Source of the DNA: a virus
Length of the DNA: 27,232 bases
Virus record (IMG/VR): IMGVR_UViG_3300007513_000170
Location: 1 to 27,232 of that record
Strand: one strand, 5' to 3'
Shown piece by piece: positions 1 to 9,078 of the stretch. The notes under the pieces are model-generated. The model was given only the letters and a program-made list of their open reading frames with translations. It was not told the origin of the DNA and ran no database searches. The position numbers and the translations under genes were made by a program. Numbering within the stretch: the stretch's first letter is position 1; the number at the start of each line of letters is the position of its first letter.

Positions 1-1451
1 TTGATTGTGATATCCCCTGCACTCATGGCATTGGTATTTGTGGTTAGTGTGTAGTTGGTAGTTACTGTTTGACCATTCTCATAGAACACTTCATCTGTAC
101 CACCGCCTGTTGCACCACCGCCTGATGGTGTTGCCCATGATAATGAACCTGCTGTTGCCCCTGCTGTCAGCACCTTTTCATTATTGGTAGTACCTGTAGC
201 AGGAACATGAAGGTTTCCATCGCCTGTTGGATGGGAATAAGTGGTGATTGATGACCATGCAGTACCGTTATAATAAAACAGCGTATTGCTTGTTGTATTG
301 AAATACAGATCACCTTCATCATTACTGGTGGCTGGCTCTGTTGCAACAACACGGTAACGGTCAGCAAATGAGTTAATACCTGTGATGTTATCTGCACAAG
401 TATCCATATTGGTTACGTTAGCAGTTGTGCCAAGGGTGTTCATATCAGCAACGATGTCTGCTGTTGCCAGAGTATTCATATCAGCAACCACATCAGCAGT
501 TGCTAGAGTATTCATGTCTGCAACAATGTCTGCCGTGGCAAGTGTGTTCATGTCAGCCACGACATCAGCGGTAGCTAAGACATTCATATCTGCCACTACA
601 TCGGCTGTACCAAGAGTATTAAGGTCTGAAACTACATCTGCTGTGGCTAACGTATTCATATCTGCTACAACATCAGTGGTTCCTAGAATTGCCATATCAG
701 CAACCGCATCAGCAGTACCTAACCTGCCTATCTCTGTAGCCTTAGCTGCCACTGCACCAATATCTGTAGCGTCACCTGCTACTGCGGTTACATCACTGGA
801 GATACCTGCCACAGTCGTAACATTGCCAGAGACCCCTGCAACCGTAGTCACATTCGAGGATATTCCAGCTACCGTCTGAATGGCATCCGTAGCATCTGTA
901 CCATCCTCAATGTCAGCCAGGGTAGCAATGTCGGCTGTGATTGCTGCCAAGCTAGATACATCTGCAATAGTTGGTCCTGCTTCAGGATCACCAGTAGTTG
1001 CATTAAAGCCTAAGACTGTCCCTGCTCTTGTTGTTTTTGCAGGAAGAGTTAGATCTGTATAAGTATCCCACTGGTCAACCTTCAAAGTTAGATTGTGATT
1101 CTGTTCGTTCTGTTGAGCCATCATCACGTTTTTATCGAGATCATCATTTAGCGTAGCTGCAAGAAGATCTCCGTTAGCCTGGTAATCAGATGTTCTTGAA
1201 ACCGCCATGTCTCGATAGATCGTGACAATATCACCAGATGATAAACCAGTGCCGAATACTATTGTTCCACCTGCGTCTGCGCCTGCTCCAGTAACCGTAT
1301 AATCAGTTGTTAGAGTCTTTAGTGTAGAACCAACATAAATCTTTAGGTCCGCATCCACAAAAACAGGGAACGAATAGGTAAACGTAGTCTGGCTCGCTGT
1401 AGCCGTGTATTGATTTCTAGGAGTAAGATCCCCTACTTGAATATGTGCCAT
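1..1451 (-). CDS. Tail fibre protein, T7 gp17-like N-terminus, 3' end outside window
   Basis: Host-recognition fibre; 483 codons are visible and the frame is still open at the left edge, so the receptor-binding tip is missing. The start ATG is preceded by an AGAGG ribosome site. Residues 1-120 resemble the T7-type tail-fibre N-terminal domain that docks on the tail (TTFTYSFPVFVDADLKIYVG, then SSGDIVTIYRD). Residues 194-243 are five units of about 10 residues built on VAGISSNVTT, and 244-351 are nine 12-residue units built on LATADVVADMNT. A DLYFNTTSNTL...YNGTAW segment follows, common in phage fibres, then a Gly-rich linker. It is the last gene of the structural block, after the ejection proteins, as expected for a fibre. 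The N-terminal assignment is from family knowledge; the repeats are read directly. Confidence 0.88.
   Translation of the reverse strand, partial: MAHIQVGDLTPRNQYTATASQTTFTYSFPVFVDADLKIYVGSTLKTLTTDYTVTGAGADAGGTIVFGTGLSSGDIVTIYRDMAVSRTSDYQANGDLLAATLNDDLDKNVMMAQQNEQNHNLTLKVDQWDTYTDLTLPAKTTRAGTVLGFNATTGDPEAGPTIADVSSLAAITADIATLADIEDGTDATDAIQTVAGISSNVTTVAGVSGNVTTVAGISSDVTAVAGDATDIGAVAAKATEIGRLGTADAVADMAILGTTDVVADMNTLATADVVSDLNTLGTADVVADMNVLATADVVADMNTLATADIVADMNTLATADVVADMNTLATADIVADMNTLGTTANVTNMDTCADNITGINSFADRYRVVATEPATSNDEGDLYFNTTSNTLFYYNGTAWSSITTYSHPTGDGNLHVPATGTTNNEKVLTAGATAGSLSWATPSGGGATGGGTDEVFYENGQTVTTNYTLTTNTNAMSAGDITI
399..722 (-). repeat. Nine tandem 36-base units in the tail fibre gene
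   Basis: Nine consecutive 12-residue units (consensus LATADVVADMNT) in coding frame. The eight units nearest the start codon are close copies and the last (LGTTANVTNMDT) is degenerate. Third-codon positions differ between units, so the peptide is kept more strictly than the DNA. Probably a fibrous trimeric shaft; unit number could vary by recombination. Confidence 0.9.
723..872 (-). repeat. Five 30-base units encoding VAG-type decapeptides in the tail fibre
   Basis: Five 10-residue units starting with VAG or VAA (VAGISSNVTT, VAGVSGNVTT, VAGISSDVTA, then two diverged) directly precede the 12-residue array. The change from 10- to 12-residue period inside one shaft is visible in the translation. 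Such VAGI/NVTT repeats are common in phage fibres. Confidence 0.8.
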
Positions 1452-1492
1452 GCTCTGCCTCTTAGTTTATTCATATTTGTAGCCAAATAAGG

Positions 1493-4105
1493 TTATTGTT
1501 GCAACCCTGTTAGTGCCTCCATTCTGAGCAAGTCTTGATGCTCTTGCTCTGCCTTTAATCCAGGGAACTCCTTGAGCAATTGATTCTTTGCTCCCATCCT
1601 AAACATATTGATAACGGAACGAATCATTACAGACCGTCCTCCATCTGGACCATCGGTTGCGTTCTCATATTCTGGAGAAGGAATTACCTTATGCTCCAGA
1701 TATTTTCTTAATCCATAGCCACTAGAAGGATCTTTGAATTCACCACCAGCAAGGACAACATAACGATCATATTCCTCTGCATTTAACTCGATTGCGAACC
1801 GTCCTGTTCCGATCCGCTTGGTTGGCATCCGAATGTCAATCTCATTCTCTACAATCTGTTGATCTACGATATTAGGCTTCCATGTAGAAGAGTAGATTGG
1901 ACTGACGAAATCCCATCCAAGACCACCCTCAAGAATAACAGGCTCTCCCCAAAGGTTTCTGCGTGGCATTAGATCCTCTGATAACCCTGGCGTTCTTCCC
2001 CTGATCTCATCCATGATGTCATAAGTTGCTCTCATGGTTGGATCAAATTGACGCTCGATCTGAGCCGTTAGAGAAGTCATTGGAGTCCATGTTGCTGACT
2101 GTCTCTGAATGTATCGCTCCATGTAACGATCTGGATCATCCATAGCCGCTAGGAATTCAGACAATCCCCTTAGATAAGTCCTGGAAGTAAGGTTTTTAGC
2201 AAGCGCAAGAGAGGCAGCAGTGGCAATCTGTGTGCGATCCTCATCACTCTCTGCGTACTTCATTGTCTCCACCACATCAGCAGACAATCCTAAGAACATA
2301 CCTAGTGGATCAAGACGGTTAAAGGAGTGGTACTTGTCGCCTACCTTCATGGAGTATGGTTGCCACCCCTGTCTACGCATAGCATCCCTCTGACCCTTGT
2401 TGGAAGGACCACCACCTGTAATCTGCCCCTCAGAAGCCATCATTACACCTACAGACATCACAAGTGACCCCATAGACATTCTCGCTAGGGCAAGATCTCT
2501 ACGTGCGCCACCAGCCTGTATATCGGCTCTGATAGACTTCGAGAACACTCCTAATGGAGTACGCTCTCCAACAAACTTAACAATGTTCACTGGAGTACGA
2601 ACAAAGGGAATAAGGAGCTTCAGTGCAGGATGACTATTAGCCAACCTCTGTACTTGTTGACCTGACTCCCCAAGAGGCTTAGTGAATGTCTGATAACGAC
2701 CTGCCTCTAATGCTCCAAGGTGGATTTCCTCTGGAGGCTTGTTCATAATATCAACAATGCGCTCTGCTAGTTCGTCACCCTCAAGACCTTCTCCAACAGC
2801 CTTGCGATAGGCAAGAGCATTAAGCTCCATCCGATAACCGATAGTCTTGAACAACTCATCCTCTGCCGTAAGGAAACGACCTGGAATACGAAGAGCCTCG
2901 CCAAGAAGATCAATGCCCTGTGCTAGATAGCCATTATCCGCAACAGTCTGAGGATTGACCCCCATTGCCTGACCCCACTTGGTTCCTGCAACACTCTCTG
3001 CTGTGATGTTACGGTAACGCTGTGATTCCAGTTTCATTGCTGGATCTGACGGCTCTCCTGTCTTTAGAGCCTTCCAGAACAAGCGAAGTCCATCTTTAGC
3101 ACCGTTAACAATGCCATACATCTGAGACAATGCCTCACCAATCTGGACACCCTCATGAGAGCGCATGACCTTTGAGATGTTGCCAGCAAGGAACCTCTCT
3201 GGAATTTGCCACACAGCAACCATAGCATTAGAGGTCATATTCACTGAATGAGTAGCAGGAGATGAGAGAAGTCCGTTAATCCAATACTCCAGGAGCATAT
3301 CTCCAGTAGTTGAGTGATATTGATCTCTCGCAATCTTGGATACTTCCTCAAGACTGTCAGCCTGATCGAATAGTTCAGCCATTTTGTAAGCCGCCTCTGG
3401 ACCACCACTTTGCTGTAGTGCTTCTTGGAGTTGTTGTGCTTGCACCCTTCCTCCGGCAGCAGGAATACGGAAGGCATTTAACGCCCTACCTGCCTCTGCT
3501 GTCATACCTGATACTTGTGCCTGTATCGCTGCATGTTGTGCCGCCATCTGACGAAAGGACAACATCTCTGCCGTACTAGCCTCTCCGCTTAAAATGCCCT
3601 TAGAGGCTGTCCTGAGCCGTTCTGCTGACTGAACTAGCATCTGTCTTGCTGAGGTAATCTGAGCGGCATTGAAGGCATCAGAAGGTTTACGACCCAATAG
3701 ATCCTCCAGGGAGAACTGTTCTGCCTCTTTTAGAGTCTCTTCATGGGTAACTGTACCTCTGCGCTCTCCAATGAACTGTGCTTCCTGCTCTCCAATGTCA
3801 TCAATTACTTGCATGACATCATCCGTGGTATCGAGATAATCAAAGTTGATATTACGAGATTCAGGATCATAGGCAGATGGACGACCCATCTCTACTTCAC
3901 GCTCTGGAGTAGTAAGAAGCTCCTCTGCTCTTTCCTCTGGAATTGCGGGGATTTCTCTCTCTGATACAGGAGGCTTCTCTCTTGGCTTAACCACTCTGCG
4001 GAATGGTGCTGCCGATGCAACCTGCAACGGCTCTTCTGGAGCCATAGTCTGTGCGGTTAGATCCTGCACTGTTTGATCTAGGTCAATTTGCTGATTGAGT
4101 GCCAT
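1493..4105 (-). CDS. Large internal virion / ejection protein (870 aa)
   Basis: Putative internal virion protein that leaves the capsid with the DNA. The call rests on position (between tail tubular genes and fibre, beside two more large helical proteins) and on motifs I associate with large phage virion and polyvalent proteins. These are an Ala/Gln-rich helical stretch with AEAGRAL near 204-209, SSPATHSVN near 281-289, and HPALKLLIPFVRTPVNIVK near 492-510. A hydrophobic helix (MSMGSLVMSVGVMMA, about 543-557) follows and could touch membrane. The first 80 residues are Pro/Glu-rich and probably disordered. No lysozyme or transglycosylase motif was found. The ATG directly follows the TAA of the upstream gene, so translation is coupled. 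Family type fairly sure; biochemical role unknown. Confidence 0.7.
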   Translation of the reverse strand: MALNQQIDLDQTVQDLTAQTMAPEEPLQVASAAPFRRVVKPREKPPVSEREIPAIPEERAEELLTTPEREVEMGRPSAYDPESRNINFDYLDTTDDVMQVIDDIGEQEAQFIGERRGTVTHEETLKEAEQFSLEDLLGRKPSDAFNAAQITSARQMLVQSAERLRTASKGILSGEASTAEMLSFRQMAAQHAAIQAQVSGMTAEAGRALNAFRIPAAGGRVQAQQLQEALQQSGGPEAAYKMAELFDQADSLEEVSKIARDQYHSTTGDMLLEYWINGLLSSPATHSVNMTSNAMVAVWQIPERFLAGNISKVMRSHEGVQIGEALSQMYGIVNGAKDGLRLFWKALKTGEPSDPAMKLESQRYRNITAESVAGTKWGQAMGVNPQTVADNGYLAQGIDLLGEALRIPGRFLTAEDELFKTIGYRMELNALAYRKAVGEGLEGDELAERIVDIMNKPPEEIHLGALEAGRYQTFTKPLGESGQQVQRLANSHPALKLLIPFVRTPVNIVKFVGERTPLGVFSKSIRADIQAGGARRDLALARMSMGSLVMSVGVMMASEGQITGGGPSNKGQRDAMRRQGWQPYSMKVGDKYHSFNRLDPLGMFLGLSADVVETMKYAESDEDRTQIATAASLALAKNLTSRTYLRGLSEFLAAMDDPDRYMERYIQRQSATWTPMTSLTAQIERQFDPTMRATYDIMDEIRGRTPGLSEDLMPRRNLWGEPVILEGGLGWDFVSPIYSSTWKPNIVDQQIVENEIDIRMPTKRIGTGRFAIELNAEEYDRYVVLAGGEFKDPSSGYGLRKYLEHKVIPSPEYENATDGPDGGRSVMIRSVINMFRMGAKNQLLKEFPGLKAEQEHQDLLRMEALTGLQQ

Positions 4106-7100
4106 TTAATTTGCCTTGTTCCAGATGTCGGTGAGTTGTTGCTTGGTCAAATCTTTATGTCCACCTGGTCTATATCCCCATTCTTGTAAACTATTTGCAT
4201 CTGTAAATAGATCCTTTGCCTTAACTTTTTTACTTAAAATTATAGGCTTTCCTTTTTCCATACCTTCTAATACCGATTCCCCATGACTTTGAGCATATTC
4301 TTTTGTAATTGAAACCCAATCCCCAGGTAAAATCTCTTGTGGGTCGCCAGGAAGAACTGACCTATAAACAGTTACTTCTGCATCAGGTTTCCCTTTTAAT
4401 GATTGAATTATTTTTACACCTTTTGCATCGCTATCAAATCCTTGACCAAAATATCTCAAGGCATTAGGTGTATACATATCATCGCCAAACATTTCAGTTA
4501 CATCGTCTAAACTTGCCCCATAGTCTGCATCAGGGGGTCTATGTATATTGTTTATCCTTTGAACAAACTCCTCCGCACTATCATACTTCTTAGCTTCTTC
4601 AATAAGTGGGTCTGCTTTGCTCTTACCTTTCTGGATAATATCTCCAGTTTTTCCAATGACATGAACTTCATCTAAAGCAGGAGAGGTTGTTGGCAATCCT
4701 CCTGGGCGAAATGCCGGACCAGACTCAACTTCTAGCTCTTTATCAAGATCAGGACTTCTCTTTCTCCGCTCCTCTTTAGAAAGGCTACTCCTTCTTTGGA
4801 CGGTTCTGGCTTCAATTTCTCCTGCGAGATTTCTATAGACTTTTTCGGCATAGAAAGGATCGTTAATGTTCGCTTCAAGATCATCAATCTGTTTGCCGAG
4901 CTTTTTTGAGAAATTGCCTTCATCCGAGACTTTATCCAATTCACGGACATACGCTCGATAAATTGACTTCCATTGCCTTGGGTCTGCCTCAATTGCAGAC
5001 ACATAATGTTCAATGTTTGGAGTTGATTCGATTTCAAGATTTATTTTGTCGATATAGAATCTCGCAACATTTCGCAACCACTCCGCCCTTTCCTCTTTTG
5101 GTCTGTGACGTTTCGGCTGAACTCCGAAAAGATCATTGATCTTATAATGATACTTATGCCAAAGAGCGTTATTCCGGATGAATCTTGCCTGTCTTGTTGG
5201 TTCGTCATATTCCAAGAACCTCTCAAAGAATCGTCTTTGATCCATCATTGACCAAGCACGGAGTTTCTTTAATTGGTAATTCATTTTTCGTTCTGCCTCA
5301 ATTAGAGGCGCACGCTGTGCTTTCTTAGCCCTAGAAACAACCTCAACCGCTGTCTTTGATGAGCCACCTTGAGCAAGGTTGTCTATGTCCTGGATTCCAT
5401 GCTGTAACTCATGGAGCAATACACTATTAACCCCGTCTGGACTCAGATCTGTACCTAATGCAATGACCTTTCTCGCTGGATCATAGTATCCTCCACGAAA
5501 GCCAGCATCAGCATCAAATATGACACTTACATCTTTGAGGGTTGGATATATCTTGTATAGCTCTGGATAATCCAATACCTCTCCTACCGTACTATACACC
5601 CGTCCAGAATCATTTTTCATCCACACCTTGTTTTCAACAAACTGGTCTACACCAACGCCACCTGTTGCGTATGGTCTGGAGCCTGCTCTATGCTGGAAAT
5701 ACTGCAAAGCATCCTCAAGAGTGGCTTCCTTAACGGGAACAGTAAGTGACGCTCCGTTTGGATCCATCCAAGCATATTGATAAGGATTCCCCTGGGAATC
5801 ATCTATAATGTGAATCTGATCTGGATATACGGTAAGCGGTCTGTGTTTTGGAGTTATCTTGTGCTGCACTTGAGAATCGTCCATCTCAAAACGCCAAACC
5901 CCTTCATCTCCACGAATTAGTCCTGTTTGTTCCCAAATCTCATCACGGGATGCGCCCCCCTCTTCCAAGGATTTTGCATCTTCCAGAACATTTGCAGATT
6001 TTCTAACCTCTTTCTTGAAGTCTCTCCTTGCGAGATGAGCAATAAGACTTTCTTTTGCATCCTGTTCTGATCTACCAAAAGCAGTTAACCCGTATTCTTC
6101 ATCATTAAACTTGGCGGCAATCAACCCTCCCTCTCTTTCAGAGAAAGTGACTTTGCCCTCTATTCTTCTGGATATATCCTCAATGCGCTCTGGAGCATCA
6201 TGAGGAACAGCCTCATGCTCTGCTCTTACGGTCATACTGCGATCCTCAGCAGAACCAAATAGCTTAGACTCCATTGGAGCATCTTTAACGACACCACCTG
6301 TCGCCATTTCAGTACCTTTATCTAGGAAATCTCTGATTGCTGGACCCCAATCCGCTCTCTTGGCTGCCCTAAACCCTGCAACAACAGCAGGAAGTACGAC
6401 ACCAAGACCTGCACCCTCTAGGATGTTCTTGGCTCTACCCTCCAGTTTCGCAAAGGTATCAGCATCTTCTCCAACCTTACTATCCAGATATTGAGTGAGA
6501 GAGTTATCAACATCTAATTCACGGAGCAGTGTGGATAAGTTGCCGTATTCTGGATCAAACAGGACATCAGCAATGCTGCCTGCCTTGACCTGTTTAAGCA
6601 TGGACGCACCCTTACTCATGCCTCCGGCAGCACCAAAGACTGAGAAGAACTGTGAGAAGCCCCTAATTACTTCTTGAGCCTGTGTGCCTTCATCCATAAT
6701 GGACGGAACACGCAATGGTTCTGCGCCCTCTGGAAGGCTCTCAGAGAAGTCTATGCCCTCTGGACCCCATGTTATGTAAGGTGCGCCTAGAGCCTCATTT
6801 AACTCTTCTCCAAGACTTAGAACGCCATTGGGTGCATCTACTAGAACGCCCTGGGCAACTGCTTCTGGAACCGGACTCTCTACAAAAGGACGGGCAATGT
6901 CACCAACAATATCCTCTATCGTTCCACGAAGATCTGCATCCCTGTCTCTCTGAGGGTTTAGAATATCTAACACTCTATCAACCATGCCACGTTCAGGAAC
7001 TTCCTGTGCTGGTTGCTCTCCCTCTGGAGGAGGAGGTGGCATTAGGTACTCCTTGCTCCCTGGAGCAATTAGATCTTGTGGAACCTCCACCCAATCCATA

Positions 7101-7483
7101 GATGGCTCTGGCTGTGGAGTATGTTTCTGAATGATCTGTCCAGCAGGACCATAGTTGAACTGACGAACCTCATAACGTCTATTGTAATCCTCTGTGAAGT
7201 CATCAGATCCCTCTGCATCTTCTCCAACAACGGCTGCCCCAACGATTGCAGTCTTACCTGCCTGCCTGCCTATCTTCTTGTTGATTAAGCGATTCTGTTC
7301 ACTGGCACTAGGACTTGGACCACGATCTTCCATCACGCCCCACTCCCTCAACTCTCTATCGGTCATCCTGTTAGGATCTCTAGGGAGATAGCGTTCTCCA
7401 GTACCGCCATCCTCTTTAGGCAAGCCATACTTGTAACCCGTTAGATCACTGCCGAAATCTGGTTTTCCAAAACGTCCAGCCAT
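4106..7483 (-). CDS. Polyvalent virion protein: metallopeptidase-like plus ADP-ribosyltransferase-like domains (1125 aa)
   Basis: Probable ejected virion protein with effector domains. Residues 1-380 are low-complexity, Pro/Glu-rich and helical (GFSQFFSVFGAAGGM near 275-289). Residues about 610-900 contain a zincin-type HELQHGIQ (691-698), followed by YRNLAGEIEAR (883-892), whose Glu is a candidate third zinc ligand. Residues about 1005-1105 look like an R-S-E ADP-ribosyltransferase: VTVYRSV (Arg1041), PGDWVSITKEYAQSHG (Ser1058) and LQEWGYRPG (Glu1101). The pairing fits the polyvalent-protein concept for phage virion proteins. The ATG overlaps the upstream stop by one base (TAATG). DNA for the last 190 residues or so is much more AT-rich than the rest. 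Domains are inferred from motifs; activity is untested. Confidence 0.75.
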   Translation of the reverse strand: MAGRFGKPDFGSDLTGYKYGLPKEDGGTGERYLPRDPNRMTDRELREWGVMEDRGPSPSASEQNRLINKKIGRQAGKTAIVGAAVVGEDAEGSDDFTEDYNRRYEVRQFNYGPAGQIIQKHTPQPEPSMDWVEVPQDLIAPGSKEYLMPPPPPEGEQPAQEVPERGMVDRVLDILNPQRDRDADLRGTIEDIVGDIARPFVESPVPEAVAQGVLVDAPNGVLSLGEELNEALGAPYITWGPEGIDFSESLPEGAEPLRVPSIMDEGTQAQEVIRGFSQFFSVFGAAGGMSKGASMLKQVKAGSIADVLFDPEYGNLSTLLRELDVDNSLTQYLDSKVGEDADTFAKLEGRAKNILEGAGLGVVLPAVVAGFRAAKRADWGPAIRDFLDKGTEMATGGVVKDAPMESKLFGSAEDRSMTVRAEHEAVPHDAPERIEDISRRIEGKVTFSEREGGLIAAKFNDEEYGLTAFGRSEQDAKESLIAHLARRDFKKEVRKSANVLEDAKSLEEGGASRDEIWEQTGLIRGDEGVWRFEMDDSQVQHKITPKHRPLTVYPDQIHIIDDSQGNPYQYAWMDPNGASLTVPVKEATLEDALQYFQHRAGSRPYATGGVGVDQFVENKVWMKNDSGRVYSTVGEVLDYPELYKIYPTLKDVSVIFDADAGFRGGYYDPARKVIALGTDLSPDGVNSVLLHELQHGIQDIDNLAQGGSSKTAVEVVSRAKKAQRAPLIEAERKMNYQLKKLRAWSMMDQRRFFERFLEYDEPTRQARFIRNNALWHKYHYKINDLFGVQPKRHRPKEERAEWLRNVARFYIDKINLEIESTPNIEHYVSAIEADPRQWKSIYRAYVRELDKVSDEGNFSKKLGKQIDDLEANINDPFYAEKVYRNLAGEIEARTVQRRSSLSKEERRKRSPDLDKELEVESGPAFRPGGLPTTSPALDEVHVIGKTGDIIQKGKSKADPLIEEAKKYDSAEEFVQRINNIHRPPDADYGASLDDVTEMFGDDMYTPNALRYFGQGFDSDAKGVKIIQSLKGKPDAEVTVYRSVLPGDPQEILPGDWVSITKEYAQSHGESVLEGMEKGKPIILSKKVKAKDLFTDANSLQEWGYRPGGHKDLTKQQLTDIWNKAN

Positions 7484-9078
7484 TATCTTGCTTTCCTTGC
7501 TTTCCAGGACTCACGATACGCCTCTAATCGCTTAGATCTAGCGTTAAAGGTATCCATATCGTTACTTGCGTTTGCATTTTCCAGAAGCCATTGCTCTGTT
7601 GCTTCCCAATCAGGATTCTCATCAGTGCCTAACAACCAAGCTGGTTTCGATGCTCTGACCGCTTGCTTCTTGGCGTACTTACCTTTAATCTCATCAATGA
7701 TCTCTAGTGGTTTCTCACCATCGAGTACACGCCTGTATAGCTCTCTGTTAGCCTGAGAGATACGTGTCTGCTCTTCTGTATCAAAGGCAGCCATTGGTCC
7801 TGTAGTCTGAAACTCTCTCTTGATTTCATCAATGGCAATCTTCCAATCAGGAGATCTTGTGACATCTTGCAATGATCCAGTACGGATCTCAGACAACATT
7901 GCCCTCATGGTATCTGTGGTTAGCAGACCATCCTTACGAGCCTCTACAATTGCCTGACGGGTAATACTGTCATCAACAGATGGGTCAAACATGAATTCCC
8001 AAAGATTAGCCTCTGTATCTGGATCATCAGTAAATGCCTCTCCCTTCTTGAGAGCCTTGAGAAGATCTACATAGCCTTTCTCGCTAATCATCTTCTCAGA
8101 ACGCCATTGATTCAGTTGATAGCGGAACTGTTCTGGAGTGAACTGCTGATTGAATAATGCCTCTAGCATTGTTGTTTCGTTTACTTCCTGGTCTGCTTTA
8201 AGTTGGTTAGTCTCATCCTTCTCTAAGCGAGTCTGATGTTTATCCCAATCATTATAGAGATCTTCCATTCTCTTTAGGGCATCACTCCTGGCATCTTCGG
8301 AAATACCTAATTCTTTGGCACTAGCGAAGTCCTGCATGAATTCCCAACCACGACCTTCCTCTAATTCCTTGTTGAAGCCAGCAACATAAGTGACGACATC
8401 TATTTCATCGTAATAATCTTGAAGCCTCTCCTGAGCCTTAGTTGCAGAGAGCAAATTGGATTGAACCGCAATACCCATTGCCTCTGCGTATTCCTGCTGT
8501 TTAAGTGCTACGAAGTCTGTGCGACCCTGACGGATAGCGTCATAAGTCTCGATCTCTAAGGCTCCAAGAGCGGTATTAGTATTTGCTAACGCTTCATCCA
8601 GTACCTTCTCTTTGTGATTCTTTAGGATGGTTGCGCTATGGATGACTCCATATTCACGATACTTGCGCTCTGCAATCACCCGTATCTCTGGAGACTGAAT
8701 GCCATTCAGAGTACCTTTCAGTGCTGCATCAAACTCGTTCTGGAATCCCTCTGGATCATACTGATACTTAGCCGCAATCTCTCCAACTGCGCCCTTAGCT
8801 TCAAGACCTACGCTTGCGGCATAGCTTGTTACGGCAGCACGGTTATATGCAAGATCCGCAATGGTATATCCCCCTTTAAGGGTTGGTGCGCCTTTTGCGC
8901 CCTCTAGGGTTCCAAGTGTCTTGAACTTCTCTTCTGTCTCTATGTCTGCGAGCTGACTCATCTGCTGAGAGAATCGTCCAAGAGTATTGGATAAAGTCTG
9001 CCACGCTTGAGCTTGGGAGGTATCTACACGCCCTGTCTGCCTTCCTTGTCGGAATTGATATTGTGGTAGTTCTGGCAT
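7483..9078 (-). CDS. Internal virion protein, helical, T7 gp15-like position (531 aa)
   Basis: Predicted ejection-apparatus protein. It lies directly after the gp14-like gene, where T7 has gene 15, and overlaps both neighbours by about one base (TGATG and TAATG). The sequence is nearly all helix-forming and charged, with long Glu/Lys/Gln runs (e.g. 255-300) and no signal peptide or catalytic motif that I recognise. The N-terminus (MPELPQYQFRQGRQTGRVDT) is polar, followed by an amphipathic segment ending TEEKFKTLGTLEG; the last 20 residues are strongly basic (SWKARKAR). T7 gp15 is longer (about 750 aa), so similarity is in position and character only. Confidence 0.65.
   Translation of the reverse strand: MPELPQYQFRQGRQTGRVDTSQAQAWQTLSNTLGRFSQQMSQLADIETEEKFKTLGTLEGAKGAPTLKGGYTIADLAYNRAAVTSYAASVGLEAKGAVGEIAAKYQYDPEGFQNEFDAALKGTLNGIQSPEIRVIAERKYREYGVIHSATILKNHKEKVLDEALANTNTALGALEIETYDAIRQGRTDFVALKQQEYAEAMGIAVQSNLLSATKAQERLQDYYDEIDVVTYVAGFNKELEEGRGWEFMQDFASAKELGISEDARSDALKRMEDLYNDWDKHQTRLEKDETNQLKADQEVNETTMLEALFNQQFTPEQFRYQLNQWRSEKMISEKGYVDLLKALKKGEAFTDDPDTEANLWEFMFDPSVDDSITRQAIVEARKDGLLTTDTMRAMLSEIRTGSLQDVTRSPDWKIAIDEIKREFQTTGPMAAFDTEEQTRISQANRELYRRVLDGEKPLEIIDEIKGKYAKKQAVRASKPAWLLGTDENPDWEATEQWLLENANASNDMDTFNARSKRLEAYRESWKARKAR

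Noticed and set aside
399-722. Evenly spaced 36-base repeats considered as a CRISPR array
   Set aside because: The units are contiguous, without unique spacers, and stay in coding frame as a peptide repeat.
382-1062. Two open frames on the plus strand with repetitive SATTSAVARVF-type sequence
   Set aside because: They are antisense to the tail fibre gene; the repeats are the reverse reading of its 12-residue units.
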